A stretch of DNA of 64,000 nt from Stagonosporopsis chrysanthemi (GCA_022560025.1 JAFISE010000040.1:62001-126000); one strand, 5' to 3'. Positions 43,957 to 55,963 are shown, numbered from the stretch's first letter. Numbers and translations are program-made. The notes: generated from the letters alone by a model not told the origin.

Positions 43957-45395
43957 CAGCCCGGAGCCACGCAATGGTCGCGCTCGTACCAGCCACCACG
44001 CAGGCTCATCTACTGAGCCGTTCTCAATGAATGTACATATAACATACCACCATCATATTTTCAGCACTCGACAGCGTTCCCACAACGGAGTTCTATGGCG
44101 TATATCGGACACGGCATGTCCATGCGATGATTTCCGATACCAAGCAGCAAGTCTGCGGATATGGCGCATGTAGGCATTTTGGATTGATTGATTTTTGGGT
44201 TTGAGCGCTCCTTTGTGAGGGCGAGAGTATGCACAACGGAAGCAGATGATACCATGTAGATTCCAGAGCGAGCGAGTACCCACTCTTGTCAGTCTCACGC
44301 CAGAAATCATTCCATCCAGTCTTTGGCGAAACGCGATTACGATTCTTGAAGATGCACATCTGCTCGTGCAGTGATTTTTCTTTCTAGAGGGCATTCTTTC
44401 TCAACGTGAATTGGATTCGACTGAACCTTTCTCGACTCAAACCATACATCCACGACCCAGTCGTGTTATCAGGCCCCTCTATCCTATCCCATCCTTTTTC
44501 CCACGGGCTCTTTGAACATCACCCATCCCCCGCACCCCCAGCTTTCTACCACTCACGCGAAACGCGCAAACAGCGAACACTCCCTCTCCGAGCCCTTCTT
44601 TGCAAATCTTCCCTCCGAAAGCACCCCTCTACCGGTAAGTCAGTAACATCTCATGCCAAAGCAGCGCACCAGGGTCTAAGCGGGGCCGATCAAAGCCCTC
44701 GAGTGCGTCACTACTACTACATATGCCCAGTATCCCTGCTCCCTGTGTCGCGCGTGCGTCTGTCTCTGCCAGGCCAGCGAGCAGAGGGGGCCGAGCGGCA
44801 TCCAAAAAAAACCAAAAAAAAACTTCACTTGGAATAATGCAGTAGGTATGCTGAAGTGAGCTTGCGCGTGCTGCTCTACCAAGGGTGGGCCAGCGTGTGG
44901 AGTGCCAGGTGCAGAAAAAAGAGGGGAGCACATCCAGGATCCAAGTAGTCGGGAAGTGAAGCGAGGGCCAAGCTTCGACGGACGTCGGCTAAGCTTTTGA
45001 GACAGGTGGGTTGGGCGACGATCTCGTTGTATATGTGAGGGAGCGTTATGTGGGGACTGGGGAGGGATGGTGCGGGACGCGACACGTAGGGGACGCGCGG
45101 GCTTCATGCGCGGTGATCAAGCAGTGCAAGGATTCATGGGCTGCCAGGAATGAAGTTGCAAATAAGCATCTTGTAATGCATAATGTAGTCGATTGTGTCT
45201 ATTGTAAAAGAGGTGTAACGCAGGTATTGCCATGATTGGGGTATGCGCTAATGCCTTAAGAACTTGTTTGCGCTGGATGCTGGATGCGCCCGAAATAGCA
45301 TAATGTCAAAAAACCTCCCGCAAGCTAAATGATCATGAATGCGCCATACGCCAATGCTGAAAGATGCTGTGGACTGTAAAGACGAAATTTGGGGG
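43957..45395. other. Intergenic region, about 1.4 kb
   Basis: Between convergent GT25 and lipase genes. Around 44.45-44.64 kb there is a pyrimidine-rich stretch ending in CCG|GTAAGTCAG, like a leader exon with a strong donor, so a non-coding or short transcript is possible. Two poly-A runs (44804-44822) follow. No coding frame is supported. Confidence 0.35.
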
Positions 45396-46863
45396 TCAAA
45401 CCTCGAAGTTGTCGAGCCAGTGCTTGACAACGATCCGACCCTCGTCGAAGGACTTCTTGTCCATACGCACAATGATGGCGGCGTGTGAGTGGCGGTGTTT
45501 GTGAATATAGACCGGGTGCCTTTTGATGCCAACGTTGTCGAGAGCCTCAATCATCTTGAACTGGTCCTGCCTCAGAGCAAGAGCAGGAAAGTGGAGAGAA
45601 GATCCTGCTTTCGTCTCGCGTGTGGCCTCGATGTCGGCGACTGGGTTCCTGTGCTCAAATCGAGGAGAAGTAGGCTGTGTTGGGGACGCCAGCTCCTCAC
45701 TGTCAGACCCCAGGTATTCCTGCTCGTGCGCATTATTCACATTCTCAAACATGTCCTCAACCTCCCTGCGAGCAGCATTGAGCATCAGGGGAACACGGTA
45801 TCGGCCTGTTTCAATGCCAGCACCTCCCGCCTCGTGCAGACGGATGCGTTGCTGACTGCGGATCGACTGGACGGCCGAATTACACAAGAAGAGCGTGGTT
45901 CCGATTGGAATGAAGATGACAAGAAAAATGAAGAGAGGAACTCGCGTGAAAGCGACTTGAGAGGAAGCAGTCAAGCGCTGCACCAGAGTAGGAGTAGGTT
46001 CCTGCGCCTTTGGTGAAATTGGATTTTCTCCATCGATGATGACATCCTCGTACCCTGGAGCGTAGTTGATCTTCACATCGTTTGGCTTCACGTACGGGTC
46101 GGTTTGAGAGATGCCGGCGGTATAGTAGGTCACCGTGCGATCATTTATGACGTTAGCGTAGAGGCTTCGGTTCTTGAACTGTGCCAGGGCTTTGATGAAA
46201 ATCGCGTTGGGATCAGCCAGTACGGCCAGAATGGGCCTGCCCGTGTCCCTGAACCTGTCAATCGCGAATAGCTGTCTGCCGCTCGCGGAAAGGGTCCTCG
46301 CTCCCAGGACATTCCAGACGTGGCTCGTGTATCCTCGGAGAGGCGTTCGAACGCCAAGATGAGGTGTAGCAAAGGTTGTGAAGTTCTGCACATTGGTCAG
46401 CCACAAACGGTCGTTGAGTGGTCTTCATTGAGACATACTGTGGGCTGAATCTGCTCAAAGACTCCCCGGTGATACAGCAGCCCTATGGCATATCTGGAGA
46501 CGAGGCCTCCGAGCGAATATCCAGTGATACTGAACTTCTTGACAGTGTGTCCGTTCTGCTTGAGCTCCTCAAGCCTAGCCTCAACCTCATTGGCAACACG
46601 CTCGCCGCCGAGCTCAATGCCGTCGTAGGTGAAACTGCCAGCGTTGCTCTTGGGCACAAGAACATCAAGATCGGGGTATCGCTCCTTGATGCTAGTGGTG
46701 AGGTAATTGAGGTGATTCGGATGTCCCCAGAGGCTGGAGGCTGTTAACCTTACTGAATGGCGTCGGGACTGAGCGTCGCCCCATAATGTTCAACTTACCC
46801 ATGAACTAGAACGACAAGGTGTGTGACTTTGTGTGAAGCGTCAGTCGAGCTGGGGGTAGCCAT
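45396..46863 (-). CDS. Putative serine lipase, DUF676 (Rog1/Lpl1-like) with membrane segment
   Basis: Three exons (46863-46799, 46733-46439, 46385-45396; introns 65 and 53 nt) encode 449 residues. The N-terminus HLVVLVHGLWGHPNHLNYL is the oxyanion strand of DUF676 lipases. The nucleophile elbow is SITGYSLGGLVSRYAIG (GxSxG). NFTTFATPHLGVRTPLRGYT and a later GYEDVIIDGENPISP complete the family pattern. A catalytic His is plausible in HRHSHAAIIVRMDK near the end. A hydrophobic stretch around residue 290 (VPLFIFLVIFIPIGTTLFLC) would anchor the protein in a membrane, perhaps the lipid-droplet surface or ER as for yeast Lpl1. The short first exon was chosen because it restores LVHGLWG. Confidence 0.9.
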
Positions 46864-47566
46864 CGCTTCAAGAATGAGGTGGAGTGAGGTGGAGTGAGTG
46901 AGGTCTCAAGCAGGAAGGGGCGAAGTGCGTGTTGTTGTACTTGCTCCCATATCTCGTCCGAACGGGAAGGCGGCCTTATCGGACGTCCGTCACGGCGCAG
47001 GTACGAGTCCACTTGGCGTTCCACTAGAGAAAATGGTTAGGTGAGATTGATGTACTGTAAGTATATACGGTGAGACAAGGTGCTCCGGAGGCCGAGTGAG
47101 ATTATTAGGTCCTCTAAAGTCGTGAGTGGGAAGTTTGAAGATGGTCGGCGTGCATCAAAACGTCATGCCCGGAAAGAGGCGACTCGAGCCGGCCGTCGCG
47201 TCCCTGCTCCCTGCAACTTGGCGATCGCGTCTGGCCTGCGGCACGCGCCACAGCTCGCTCCTACCTCGAGCCAAATACGCAACTAAGGTGGCTCGGAAGC
47301 GTTAGCATCGCCTGCTTCGCGCGCTTCACGGACTTTAGTGAGTGTAGTGAATGAAGGCGAGTGTGAGTAGCCACTCACCTCTGATCTTCTCGGCGCTCCC
47401 TTGAGAGCTCCGTCCCTATAAGTGCGACTTTCTACACATCATTTGTCAACGTCACTTGCTGTCCACTTCACGCGACCTGCTCACATGGTATGTCTGGCCA
47501 TGATCGAGTTTGTAGCCCGTCTTACTCACCACGCTCATTTGTTTAGCAATAGATGAGCAATCAACA
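46864..47566. promoter_or_regulatory. Divergent promoter region, lipase / REX3
   Basis: About 700 bases between divergent starts. GTGAGTGAGG-like direct repeats occur at 46880-46910 and 47335-47365. No gene is supported. Confidence 0.4.
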
Positions 47567-49543
47567 ATGTGGCCATCGGTACCCGCCTTCAGAAACTTTG
47601 GCAACGTGACGTGCCCTGCAGGCACCAAATGCGAACTTCCTTACTGCATTTTCAACCATGATGCTGTCAAAACGAAGATCAGAACTTCCGCCTCTGCTTC
47701 TAGCAACGCACTGGATGATGAGCCAGCTGCAAAACGCCAGAAGCTCAACAAATCTGCAGATCAGGCCGTAGATATTGCACCAGATGCACCACCTACTGTG
47801 CCAAGGGCTGTGTTCACTGGCCTTTCTGCGAGTAAGGACAAACTGGCCGTAGCAACTACAGGTACTCCCACAACGCTTGCATCAGCAAACCCAACAGATG
47901 GCAAGAAGGATGTCAACACTCTACCACGATCCGCCACACGGCCGGTCTCCCCGCCTCCCAAGGCTTCCGTAGCACCCGCTTTTTCTGCAGCTCCAGGTCC
48001 AGTTTCGTTGATGCCTCGAAAGCTAGTCAAAGAGCCTGCCATCTTCACTCGACGATTGACACTCTTGAAGATGCTACACAGCTTCATGAAACCATTGAAT
48101 GACAAGATCGCAAAGGCGGTGAAAGCTGAGATTAAAGCATTGCACATGGACCCAAATCAACTCAATAAGGTAGCAGTTGATGAGGAAGAACAGATCGCCA
48201 AAGCCAATCCTGCCGTGTACGAGAATGTGCTGAAGCAAAGATTGTTCAAACTAAAAAAGATGACGCCGGAGGAGTGGGTCAAAGAGCGGTTCGAAGCACG
48301 GGCGAAAGAGCGTGGACTACCGCCAAAGAAGCCTCCTCCGAAGAAGGTCGATACTGGTCTAACGCCCACAGAAGAAGTTGCCATCCTCTCGACGTTGGTT
48401 TGCTCACAAGTCGGCTTGGATGCGTATGGGTACGTGACAAAGCTGCCTACCACAGAGCAACTGGACAGCGCCAGAGCAGCCCAAGCTTCAGCAGATTATT
48501 GGGAAGTGTGTGACCGTTGCAACACTCGCTTTCAAGTCTTTCCCGAGCGCAGAGAGGAAGATGGCGCACTCACTACGGGCGGGCAGTGCACGCATCACTG
48601 GGGCAAGCGCATATATCCCAAGAGGTCGAAGAACGCTGGCCCTGAACCAACCATATTCTCCTGCTGTAATGAGCCTGTCGGATCGCCAGGCTGCACCACG
48701 TACGAGACTCATGTCTACAAAATTTCAGATCCAAAACGTCTATCATTGGTCATGCCTTTCGTTGAAACCCCAGAGAACGACTCAGCACCAAATGACATCG
48801 CCGTCTGCTTCGACTGCGAGATGGGACACACGACTCACGGTCTCGAGCTCATGCGACTGACGGCCATCTCTTGGCCACAGCACAAGCCGTTGGTCGACGT
48901 GCTGGTTCGACCGATTGGCCATCTTCTGGATGTCAACACACGGTTTTCCGGTATCACAACAGATCAGTACCTGAACGCGAAACCGTATGACCCAGCAAAT
49001 CCCCAGCCGAAGCGAAACGACTTGCGTATTGTGGAATCACCGTACGCAGCAAGAGACCTCTTTTTGGCCCATGTGACAACTACGACGCCGGTTCTTGGGC
49101 ACGCGCTTGAGAACGATCTCAACACCCTCAGAATTATTCATCCAAATATTATCGATACTGTGCTGCTCTTCCCGCATAAGCGAGGCTTACCTCTTCGCCA
49201 TGGCCTGCGCGCTCTCGCAAAGGAGAAGCTCGATCTCGACATCCAGCAAGGGGGGGCTGCTGGACACGACAGTTTCGAGGATGCGAAGACAACTGGCGAG
49301 TTGATCCGCTTCAAGGTGGCAGAGAAGTGGAAGCAGTTAAAGCATGATGGCTGGGACATTCGGGATGGCGGTGTCTTTCCACCAATGCCTGGTACACCTC
49401 CGCCACAGGTTCCCCAACCGCCGACATTGATGCCAACCGCCCCAATGGCGGTGCTGAGTGGTAAACCAGCCGAGAAGCGGAAGTTTGAGGAGGGAGATGG
49501 AGCAGCTGTCGGTGACGAGCCGTTGACGAAGAAGCAGGCTTAA
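47567..49543 (+). CDS. REX3: RNA exonuclease Rex3 (DEDDh 3'-5' exonuclease with CCCH finger)
   Basis: A single exon encodes 658 residues. A CCCH zinc finger lies at the very N-terminus (CPAGTKCELPYCIFNH, spacing C-X5-C-X4-C-X3-H). A Ser/Pro/Ala-rich linker and a basic helical region (RLTLLKMLHSFMKPLNDKIA) follow. The exonuclease domain has motif I CFDCEMGHTTHG near residue 415, motif II GHALENDL near 512 and motif III GHDSFEDA near 566, giving the D, E, D, H, D set of DEDDh enzymes. Rex3 trims the 3' ends of RNase MRP RNA and helps mature other small RNAs in the nucleus. The C-terminus is Pro-rich and ends in a basic KKQA. It is convergent with PCC1. Confidence 0.93.
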   Translation: MWPSVPAFRNFGNVTCPAGTKCELPYCIFNHDAVKTKIRTSASASSNALDDEPAAKRQKLNKSADQAVDIAPDAPPTVPRAVFTGLSASKDKLAVATTGTPTTLASANPTDGKKDVNTLPRSATRPVSPPPKASVAPAFSAAPGPVSLMPRKLVKEPAIFTRRLTLLKMLHSFMKPLNDKIAKAVKAEIKALHMDPNQLNKVAVDEEEQIAKANPAVYENVLKQRLFKLKKMTPEEWVKERFEARAKERGLPPKKPPPKKVDTGLTPTEEVAILSTLVCSQVGLDAYGYVTKLPTTEQLDSARAAQASADYWEVCDRCNTRFQVFPERREEDGALTTGGQCTHHWGKRIYPKRSKNAGPEPTIFSCCNEPVGSPGCTTYETHVYKISDPKRLSLVMPFVETPENDSAPNDIAVCFDCEMGHTTHGLELMRLTAISWPQHKPLVDVLVRPIGHLLDVNTRFSGITTDQYLNAKPYDPANPQPKRNDLRIVESPYAARDLFLAHVTTTTPVLGHALENDLNTLRIIHPNIIDTVLLFPHKRGLPLRHGLRALAKEKLDLDIQQGGAAGHDSFEDAKTTGELIRFKVAEKWKQLKHDGWDIRDGGVFPPMPGTPPPQVPQPPTLMPTAPMAVLSGKPAEKRKFEEGDGAAVGDEPLTKKQA

Positions 49544-49810
49544 GTCTTGGTGCCTCGCCAAAAGCGACTGAGCTGTCTGCTCATGAGTCGTATCCTCGCA
49601 TTCGAATCCGTAGCATAGCACGACTAGCCATGGGCATCTTCTACCTGTATGAGGCTCTTCAAACCTACCTAATCTCACACACTATCGCGTCCATTGTGTG
49701 TTGCAGTCTTCTGCCAGGGTCACTCTTGCACCCATTCAATGAGCTGGCTGGTGTTCTCTCTCCATTGGTACCCTTCCCCACGTATGATCATAACTCAAGA
49801 CTCCCACTTC

Positions 49811-50233
49811 TCATCCTCTTCCCTCTTGCCCATTGACCACGAGCCCCTGCACGCCCTCCAAGCTTTCCTTTATCGGCTCGTACACAACATCAACATCCAG
49901 ATCCCTAATAACGCCAATAACCACGCCCGCGCTCTCGAAGAACCCATTGACCGCAACGCGCAGCATGCGATTCGTTGTCGCAGCATAATCCACTACAAGC
50001 ACATTCTGCTCATCCTCCTTGTCTGAACCACCAAGACTGAAGGCGCGGCGGACGAGCGGCGAGAGTTCGGCGTCGACAGAAAGTGCGCGCAGGGCGGTTG
50101 AAGCGTAGTGATGGGAGGGGAAGGGAATATTGAGTTGTCTGTCCACGTTAGCAGACCTGCCATATGACAAGAGCAATCAAACGAACAGTGTGCAAGGGAA
50201 GTCCTCAGCCTTCCACGTCGTTGTATTCGCCAT
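49811..50233 (-). CDS. PCC1: EKC/KEOPS complex subunit Pcc1
   Basis: Two exons (50233-50187 and 50138-49811, intron 48 nt with GTTCGT donor and GCTAAC branch) encode 124 residues. The protein starts MANTTTWKAEDFPCTLQLNI. The Pcc1 fold is visible as PFPSHHYASTALRALSVDAE, followed by VDYAATTNRMLRVAVNGFFE and a final amphipathic helix. Pcc1 dimerises and holds Kae1 in KEOPS, which makes the t6A37 modification of ANN-decoding tRNAs and affects telomeres and transcription. The Gly/Asp/Glu-rich loop GGSDKEDEQN and the C-terminal QGLVVNGQEGRG make it longer than yeast Pcc1 (88 residues). Confidence 0.9.
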
Positions 50234-50604
50234 GGTGTCGTACGAGCGCTTCATGCGTCGTGTTCCTCGTCGCGCGCGTGGATAGGGAAAATGCCCGCTC
50301 GCTATCGATAGATGAGGCTCAGCGCTGCAAGGCTGCCCCACGGTGTGCTGCGCCGTTGCGGCATTCCCCACATGCATGCCCGCGTTATTAGCGCGAGAGC
50401 TATGGCTTTGAGCTACGCTTGCTGACATCATTACATCGTCGTTCCGCACGACGAGCGAACGCATCATGGCTGCTTTGGCATTGTCTTGTACCTCGAGCCA
50501 TTCTCACTCCCAATCACAAATCCTTCTTCCACACCCATAAATTATCGACACTCATCTGAACCCGACATTCGCCCAGCACATACACCACCACGAACGCTGC
50601 CACG
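50234..50604. promoter_or_regulatory. Divergent promoter, PCC1 / mitochondrial small protein
   Basis: A 371-base region between divergent start codons, with a short pyrimidine-rich leader and GACACTCATC-like elements before the right-hand gene. No open frame is supported. Confidence 0.45.
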
Positions 50605-51081
50605 ATGCTCCGCTCCCACGCAGCTAGGTCGACACGCTCGCTTCGTGTCAACGCACGCCCGTTCTCCGTCTCGGCCGTCAGCAGAGTTGAGGGCTATCCG
50701 AGCAATGCGTCGACCAACGCCAAGACGAAGACGGACCAATATCCCGACGATGAACATAGTGTAAATAAGGCAAAGAAGGGCGATACAAATGATATCCAGA
50801 CGGCCAATTTGAAGGACGGGCTTGAGTACGTCATCCCTCCTTTCTTTCCAACTCTACCCTGAAGGATTGCATGCGTGTGGCGCGGACGTCTACGCAGTGT
50901 GATTGCCGTCGCAATGGAGCAAGACTGACGTGTCGATAGCAAAGCAAAGCAGGGTTCGGGCGGCAATGCAACGGAGGGCAAGGATTCTGCGGGCGGGATG
51001 GAGAAGGCGAAGCAGGAATTCCCCGAGGCGCCGGATCCGGCGATTGGCATGCAGGATGAGAGGGGTGGACGGGGTGGTTAA
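50605..51081 (+). CDS. Small mitochondrial-type conserved fungal protein
   Basis: Two exons (50605-50825 and 50940-51081, intron 114 nt) encode 120 residues. The first about 27 residues (MLRSHAARSTRSLRVNARPF then SVSAVSR) are Arg/Ser/Ala-rich without acids, a clear mitochondrial presequence with an RPF-SVSA cleavage-like site. The remainder is hydrophilic and probably disordered: Lys/Asp/Asn-rich, then GSGGNATEGKDSAGGMEKAK and EFPEAPDPAIGMQDERGGRG. The PDPAIGMQDERG end recalls a conserved tail in small fungal mitochondrial proteins of unknown function. I cannot name it. Confidence 0.72.
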
Positions 51082-53126
51082 GCACCGAGGACTATAAGTA
51101 ATCGAAGAAGAGGGGGAGGGGGAGTTAGATGCAAGGCCGTGTACAATAATGTATGTAAGAGAAACCACCAAGTCTAACGATTCAGTTGGTGTATCAGCGC
51201 AGTAAGGAGTTGGAAAGTGTCTGAGTGCTGAGGAGCCATGCCGCGGGATCTGGATGACAAAGCCTCAAGAACCCTCTGCTCAGCTGTGTACTCATTTCTC
51301 CCAGTCGTATTCTGAATCAAAATCAAGGTCAAGACTACCTATGTGCAACATCGCTCTCGGTGTCGAAATGTACACAGCACAGTCACATGTCCGTTCTCCT
51401 GCGCCCAAACCCAAAACAACGCCAACCCGATATCTTCCATTCTTGCTTCTCAGTCCAAGTATTTCTACTTTGATCTCCTTCGACGGTTACTTGTCCCTCG
51501 CCTCGACAGTAGCTTTGTTCCTCGTTGTATGTTCTTCAAAAAGCTCGCTACTCCACATGTTTTGGCCCATGTTTCCCAATGTTCGATCAACATTGACAAA
51601 CATCATCTCGTCTTCTGCCTACTTTGAGCGATATACCTGAATCTTGAAGAGCTGGGGAAAGATTTTATGTCGTCAAAAGGGGTTCCACTGACCGCATGTG
51701 CGTCTGCTCTTCTCTTCTTTGTAGCATTGGCGAAACAGAAAATCAGCTAGAGAACGGGATTATGTCTCGCCGTGGTGAAAGATCTTCGAGATTTGATCAA
51801 TGCGCCAGTTTTCTGATCTTTCCAGTTTACAAAAGTAATCACTCTGCTGCTTCGTTCCGGTTGTGTTCACCTGAGATTGTGTCACTTTGTGATCCAGATC
51901 CAAAACTGGAGGTCACCATTTCAATGTTTTTCTAGCTTCCAATCTACCTCAAATCACATTGCAGAAGCTTCTATGTTTGTCTCTGCTTCGAAGTTGAGAC
52001 ACTCCCTAAGCATATTAGGCTTCGCCGGCAGGCTCTAGATTGATAACATCGCCTTCGCATGTCTGCTCTGGCCCGCTGCAAACGCAAGTAACAGGCACTT
52101 ATGCGGTCTGCGGGCTTTCTGATGCAACAGAACATGAGGTAACATCTCATCTTTCGCACTCCTTTTACTGCAAAGACGAGAAAGGCCAGATCTTTTCCCA
52201 GCACCAGAGCCCTGAATGAAGAGACAAATACTATCATGTCATTCTGCCAGTCACTCGGCCTCAAAACTAAACTGGTCTTGAATATATTTTTGTTACGGAT
52301 CCTGAATTCCCAAAGAACTGCAATCAAGTGATCTGAAAGAAACGATAGAAGCTTCAATGTGGGAGTCTTGTTGCTCGCACGTAATGTTCGAGTAGAAGAG
52401 CTTATTCTCCCATCTTCTGTCTACTCTATAATTCTTTCCTAACCCTCTCTCTCTCTCATATGTAAACGTCCAACATGACAAGTTTTACGACAAATGTTTC
52501 ATTACCTAAATCTTACAAGCAACACGTAATGTCTATCTCCGTTTGCAAACTTAGTACACAAAAATTGAGATGTATGTTATGCATTTGAGTGCAATTTCTA
52601 GCAGAAGAGATTTATTTCACAACACTTTGCTCTCTTGATAGAATTCGGCTACAGCAGCTACGCATGAAAGTATTGTTTCCATTGAACACAGAACACACGC
52701 CACGAGAGCACATGAGTATATCATTCGATTAGCGGGCACGCTACTCGCATTCACTCAGTTCTGCCAGCGGATCGGTGTCCATAACCGCCATGACAAACGG
52801 ACCCGGCAACGTTATTCACAATGAGCCTCGAAGAGTGAAAGAATCTCGTGGTAAGGAGACGACGTAACAGCGCACGAGAACTTAGAGGTGCGTTACTGAG
52901 ATGGGGCGAGGTCAAGTGAAAACGAATGCAAGCATGTACAAAACAGGTATGACAAGCGGAAAAATGCAACTGCACACGTTTGCGAGAGAGAGAGTTGAAT
53001 TGTGTTCAGGACTCAATCTGCCATGCTTATGCCTGTGATCTGAATCCTAGGTTATGTCGGCAAGCGATTCGGTACACTCCCCGTGTATGCCCACTGGAGC
53101 ATTCTATCGCCAGTATAAGAGCCTTC
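51082..53126. other. Gene-poor AT-richer region, about 2 kb
   Basis: No supported gene. Frames of 128 codons on each strand (51254-51640 plus; 51971-52357 minus) have no motif. A short (CT)n tract occurs near 52445-52456 and a (GA)n tract near 52983-52992. Lower GC than flanks makes this a candidate accessory segment. Confidence 0.4.
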
Positions 53127-53453
53127 TCACTTGTAGAAGCACAGCGAGTCTCTACCGCCGATACCGCAGGAACCGCGGCAGACCTTGTCCTTACCGACCT
53201 CGCAAGGGCAGTCCTGCTGAGCGCAGATGGCGATCTTCATGGGTTCTGAGACGTAGGTGCGCTCACAGGCCTGAAGATTCGTCAGTTTGGCTGGGGTAGG
53301 CTCTATTCAGGCGCTTGTGCGTACCTCGGCGCATGCTGCGAGGCGATTCTGACAGTCCTTGCAGTTCGTCTTGTGGCGATTGGCCATAGCGGTGGACACA
53401 AGGAGGGCGGCCATCATGACGCCGAGGATGAAGGTGGGATGAAGCTGCAGCAT
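53127..53453 (-). CDS. Small secreted cysteine-rich protein (10 Cys), candidate effector
   Basis: Two exons (53453-53325 and 53270-53127, intron 54 nt with GTACGC donor and TTCAG acceptor) encode 90 residues. Residues 1-24 are a signal peptide (MLQLHPTFILGVMMAALLVS then TAMA). The mature part has ten cysteines at about positions 31, 34, 41, 45, 59, 64, 66, 74, 78 and 87, an even number that allows five disulfides. They include the clusters NCKDC, DCPCE and CRGSC. There is no transmembrane segment or anchor signal. A TAAATAA element lies 83 bases before the ATG. Small size, secretion and cysteine content, in gene-poor DNA beside a siderophore transporter, fit a host- or competitor-directed effector or antimicrobial-like protein. 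No family is recognised. The frame is interrupted by the intron, so it is easily missed. Confidence 0.75.
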
Positions 53454-53832
53454 GTTGTCGACTTGAGTTGCGAGGTTGGTGATGGAGATGTGCGTGTGAG
53501 TTTTTTTTTAGCAAGCTGGGAGCGAGATTGCGAGCTTATTTAGGGAGTGGAGCCTGTCTGACGCAGGATCTTGACAGGGCAAACGGAGGTGAAGGAGGAG
53601 ATTGATTACAACAGGGCGGGCGTACCTTGACTTTGTTAGTAAGATAGCGGCTGATAACCTGAATAGGGCAGTCACACTGTGAGAAGGTACTCGATAGCCG
53701 TTGTGCTTGCCTAACGCTCATTTGAACGTTGCTTCCTCGAAGGAGGAGCACTTGTATACGCAACTGACCAATGTCAATAGCTATATTGTAAAGTAATCTG
53801 AGAAACACATATTACATAGCCTTAGTCGAGGT
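53454..53832. promoter_or_regulatory. Promoter of the small cysteine-rich gene and 3' flank of the siderophore transporter
   Basis: About 380 bases. On the minus strand TAAATAA at 53542-53536 is a TATA-like element. A TGATAA GATA-type site lies near 53652-53658. The leader before the ATG has an A-run and CAACCTCGCAACTC. Confidence 0.45.
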
Positions 53833-55879
53833 TCACTGAATGTCAGGCGCAGTGGAACTGCGTTGCCAGAATTTCCAGCCCTTACTAGATTCCCGTTTCT
53901 GTGAACTGCCGATGACCTTTCCTTCCACGGGCTGCTTCATCTGATCAAGCTTGTAATTCTTCAGGCAGAGGGACAGCGGCAAGATCGGTACGGCTGCGCA
54001 TATAGCGCCAATAAGCATGTAGCGCATGGTCTCCTGATACGCCCGGTTGATGGCGATACGTGCAGGTGAGCCGTCTGGATACAGAGTATAGTTGGCTGCT
54101 GAGACACCATCCCCATAAATCGTGGCGTAGTCCGCGGCGATGTCTGCGGGAAGATACAGTTGAAGCTTTGCTGGAATGTATGTAGTCCAGATGGCACCGG
54201 ACACGGCAGCACCGACAGCGCCACCGACTTCTAGAATGGTGAGGAAGATGGTTGTGGCAGCGGCGACTTGCTGGTGCGATGCAGAAGCCTGTACACCGAG
54301 TTGGGCAGGAACATTGAGGAATCCGCCACCAATGCCGACTGCAATTTGATTGCCAATGATAGACCAAGTTGAGGCGTCCTCGTTACGATAGGCGATCATA
54401 AGTCCACTGTACATTGTCAGGTTTTGCCTTGCACATCTGAATAGGTTCAACTTACAAACCCATGATGTAGATGGCGGCTCCCGCCGTAACAAAGTACTTA
54501 TAGTGTCCAGTGTACTTGATGATAAAAGACACTACGATAGATGCCACCGTAGATGCAAATGTAAAGACACGAGTGATGTAACCCGCAGTCACCTGCGACT
54601 TGTTCTGGACGATAAGTAGATACGAGAAGAAGTAGGGGAATACGCTCATGTAGAAAGCCACTGCACAAGATTAGCACTCTGAGACTCTGGGCGCGTCTAA
54701 ACTTACTGAAGTAGAAGAAGGCAATCGCAAAGCCTGCAACAACCGTTCTGTTCTTGAAAAGGTTCGGAGGGAAGAATGCTTTGGGCGCAAGCTTCTTACT
54801 CGTCTCCCAGAAAGGGAATACGATAAGCGTGACGCCACCGACCACGAGCATGGCTATCATGCTAGGGTTTCGCCATTCATTGCTCGCATTAGGAGCAAGT
54901 GTCAGTGGTAGCAGGATCAATGAAATTCCCGCTGCCAGCAGCAAAAGACCAAAGATATCCAGATCATACCAGAGGTTCTTGAAGATGGCACCGATAGTTC
55001 GGCCCCTGAATGGACTTGGGAACTCAAGATCAAGCTTCTTCGCTCGTCGCTGATTCATGAACAGACTTGCGGCGAGAGGAATGAAACAGACAGGCAAGAT
55101 GATAGCCCAGATTGCGTAGCCCCAACGCCAAGTTGTGTTGGTCAAAATACTGTTCGCAACTTCAGGGCCAGCCCACGTCGTCCAAAGAAATGGTAGGTCG
55201 AAGATGGTTGAGAATAGAGCGCGATTGAGCAGATCCGTCGTATCAGCAACAAAAATTTGTTGCAGAACCTGAAGGCCGTTGAAACCTGCAGCCCAGAAGA
55301 TTTGAGCACCCGCGTAGGTTTGAACGTTTCTCGAAGCAGCTTGTTGGATGTAACCAAGGGTGTAGAACAGTATAGAAAGACTGAACGATTCCAGACGGCC
55401 AAATACGTCAGCAATCTTACCCATAGGGGGCTTAATAACAGCTGCATTTACTCAGTAATAATACGAGATTGCAAACTAGAGCCATAAGACCTACCGCTTA
55501 CGACTCCTTGCACTACTGTGATTGTCGACAATAACGAGTGAGCTGCAAAACTACTTGTTGCGTAGAAAGTCAAATTCGAGGTGACCTGAATCTCCAAGGA
55601 CGTAATATTGGCAACGAGCATAAGGCTGAGACATGTCAGCACCTGGACCCTCAAGCGCTGAACGAAAGGCACATACCCAACATATGCCATGGTCAAACTG
55701 ACCATGGTCCAGGCCTTGCTCACAGCTTCGATACGTTTGACGCCTGCTTGAGCATCCTCGCTACTACGCGGGCTGTCCGTGTCATCGCCAGACCGATAGT
55801 CGGAAGGTGCGTTGACATCATAGACCTTCTCGTCTCCATCTCGGGATAGGCCGTGGGAAGGTCTCATTGAAGTCCTCAT
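53833..55879 (-). CDS. Siderophore-iron transporter (MFS, Sit1/Mir family)
   Basis: Five exons (55879-55677, 55625-55495, 55441-54707, 54660-54456, 54406-53833; introns 46-53 nt) encode 615 residues, the usual length of the 14-helix siderophore transporter family. The N-terminal cytosolic part is acidic. Helices begin with WTMVSLTMAYVGLMLVANIT. Family signatures include VVQGVVSAVIKPPMGKIADV, FGRLESFSLSILFYTLGYI, FVADTTDLLNRALFSTIFDL and PFLWTTWAGP, with LDIFGLLLLAAGISLILLPL later. GGGFLNVPAQLGVQASASHQ and the NYTLYPDGSPARIAINRAYQ loop near the end are typical of Mir/Sit proteins. The protein imports ferri-siderophores across the plasma membrane. Two perfect SreA-type sites precede the gene, so iron repression is expected. 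Confidence 0.93.
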
Positions 55880-55963
55880 GGCTGTTCGAATGTTTCGAAC
55901 GCTCTTGGAGCGTAGTTCGGTGAAGGGAGTTTCAGAGAGGCTGAGACGAGGCGACGATCACAT

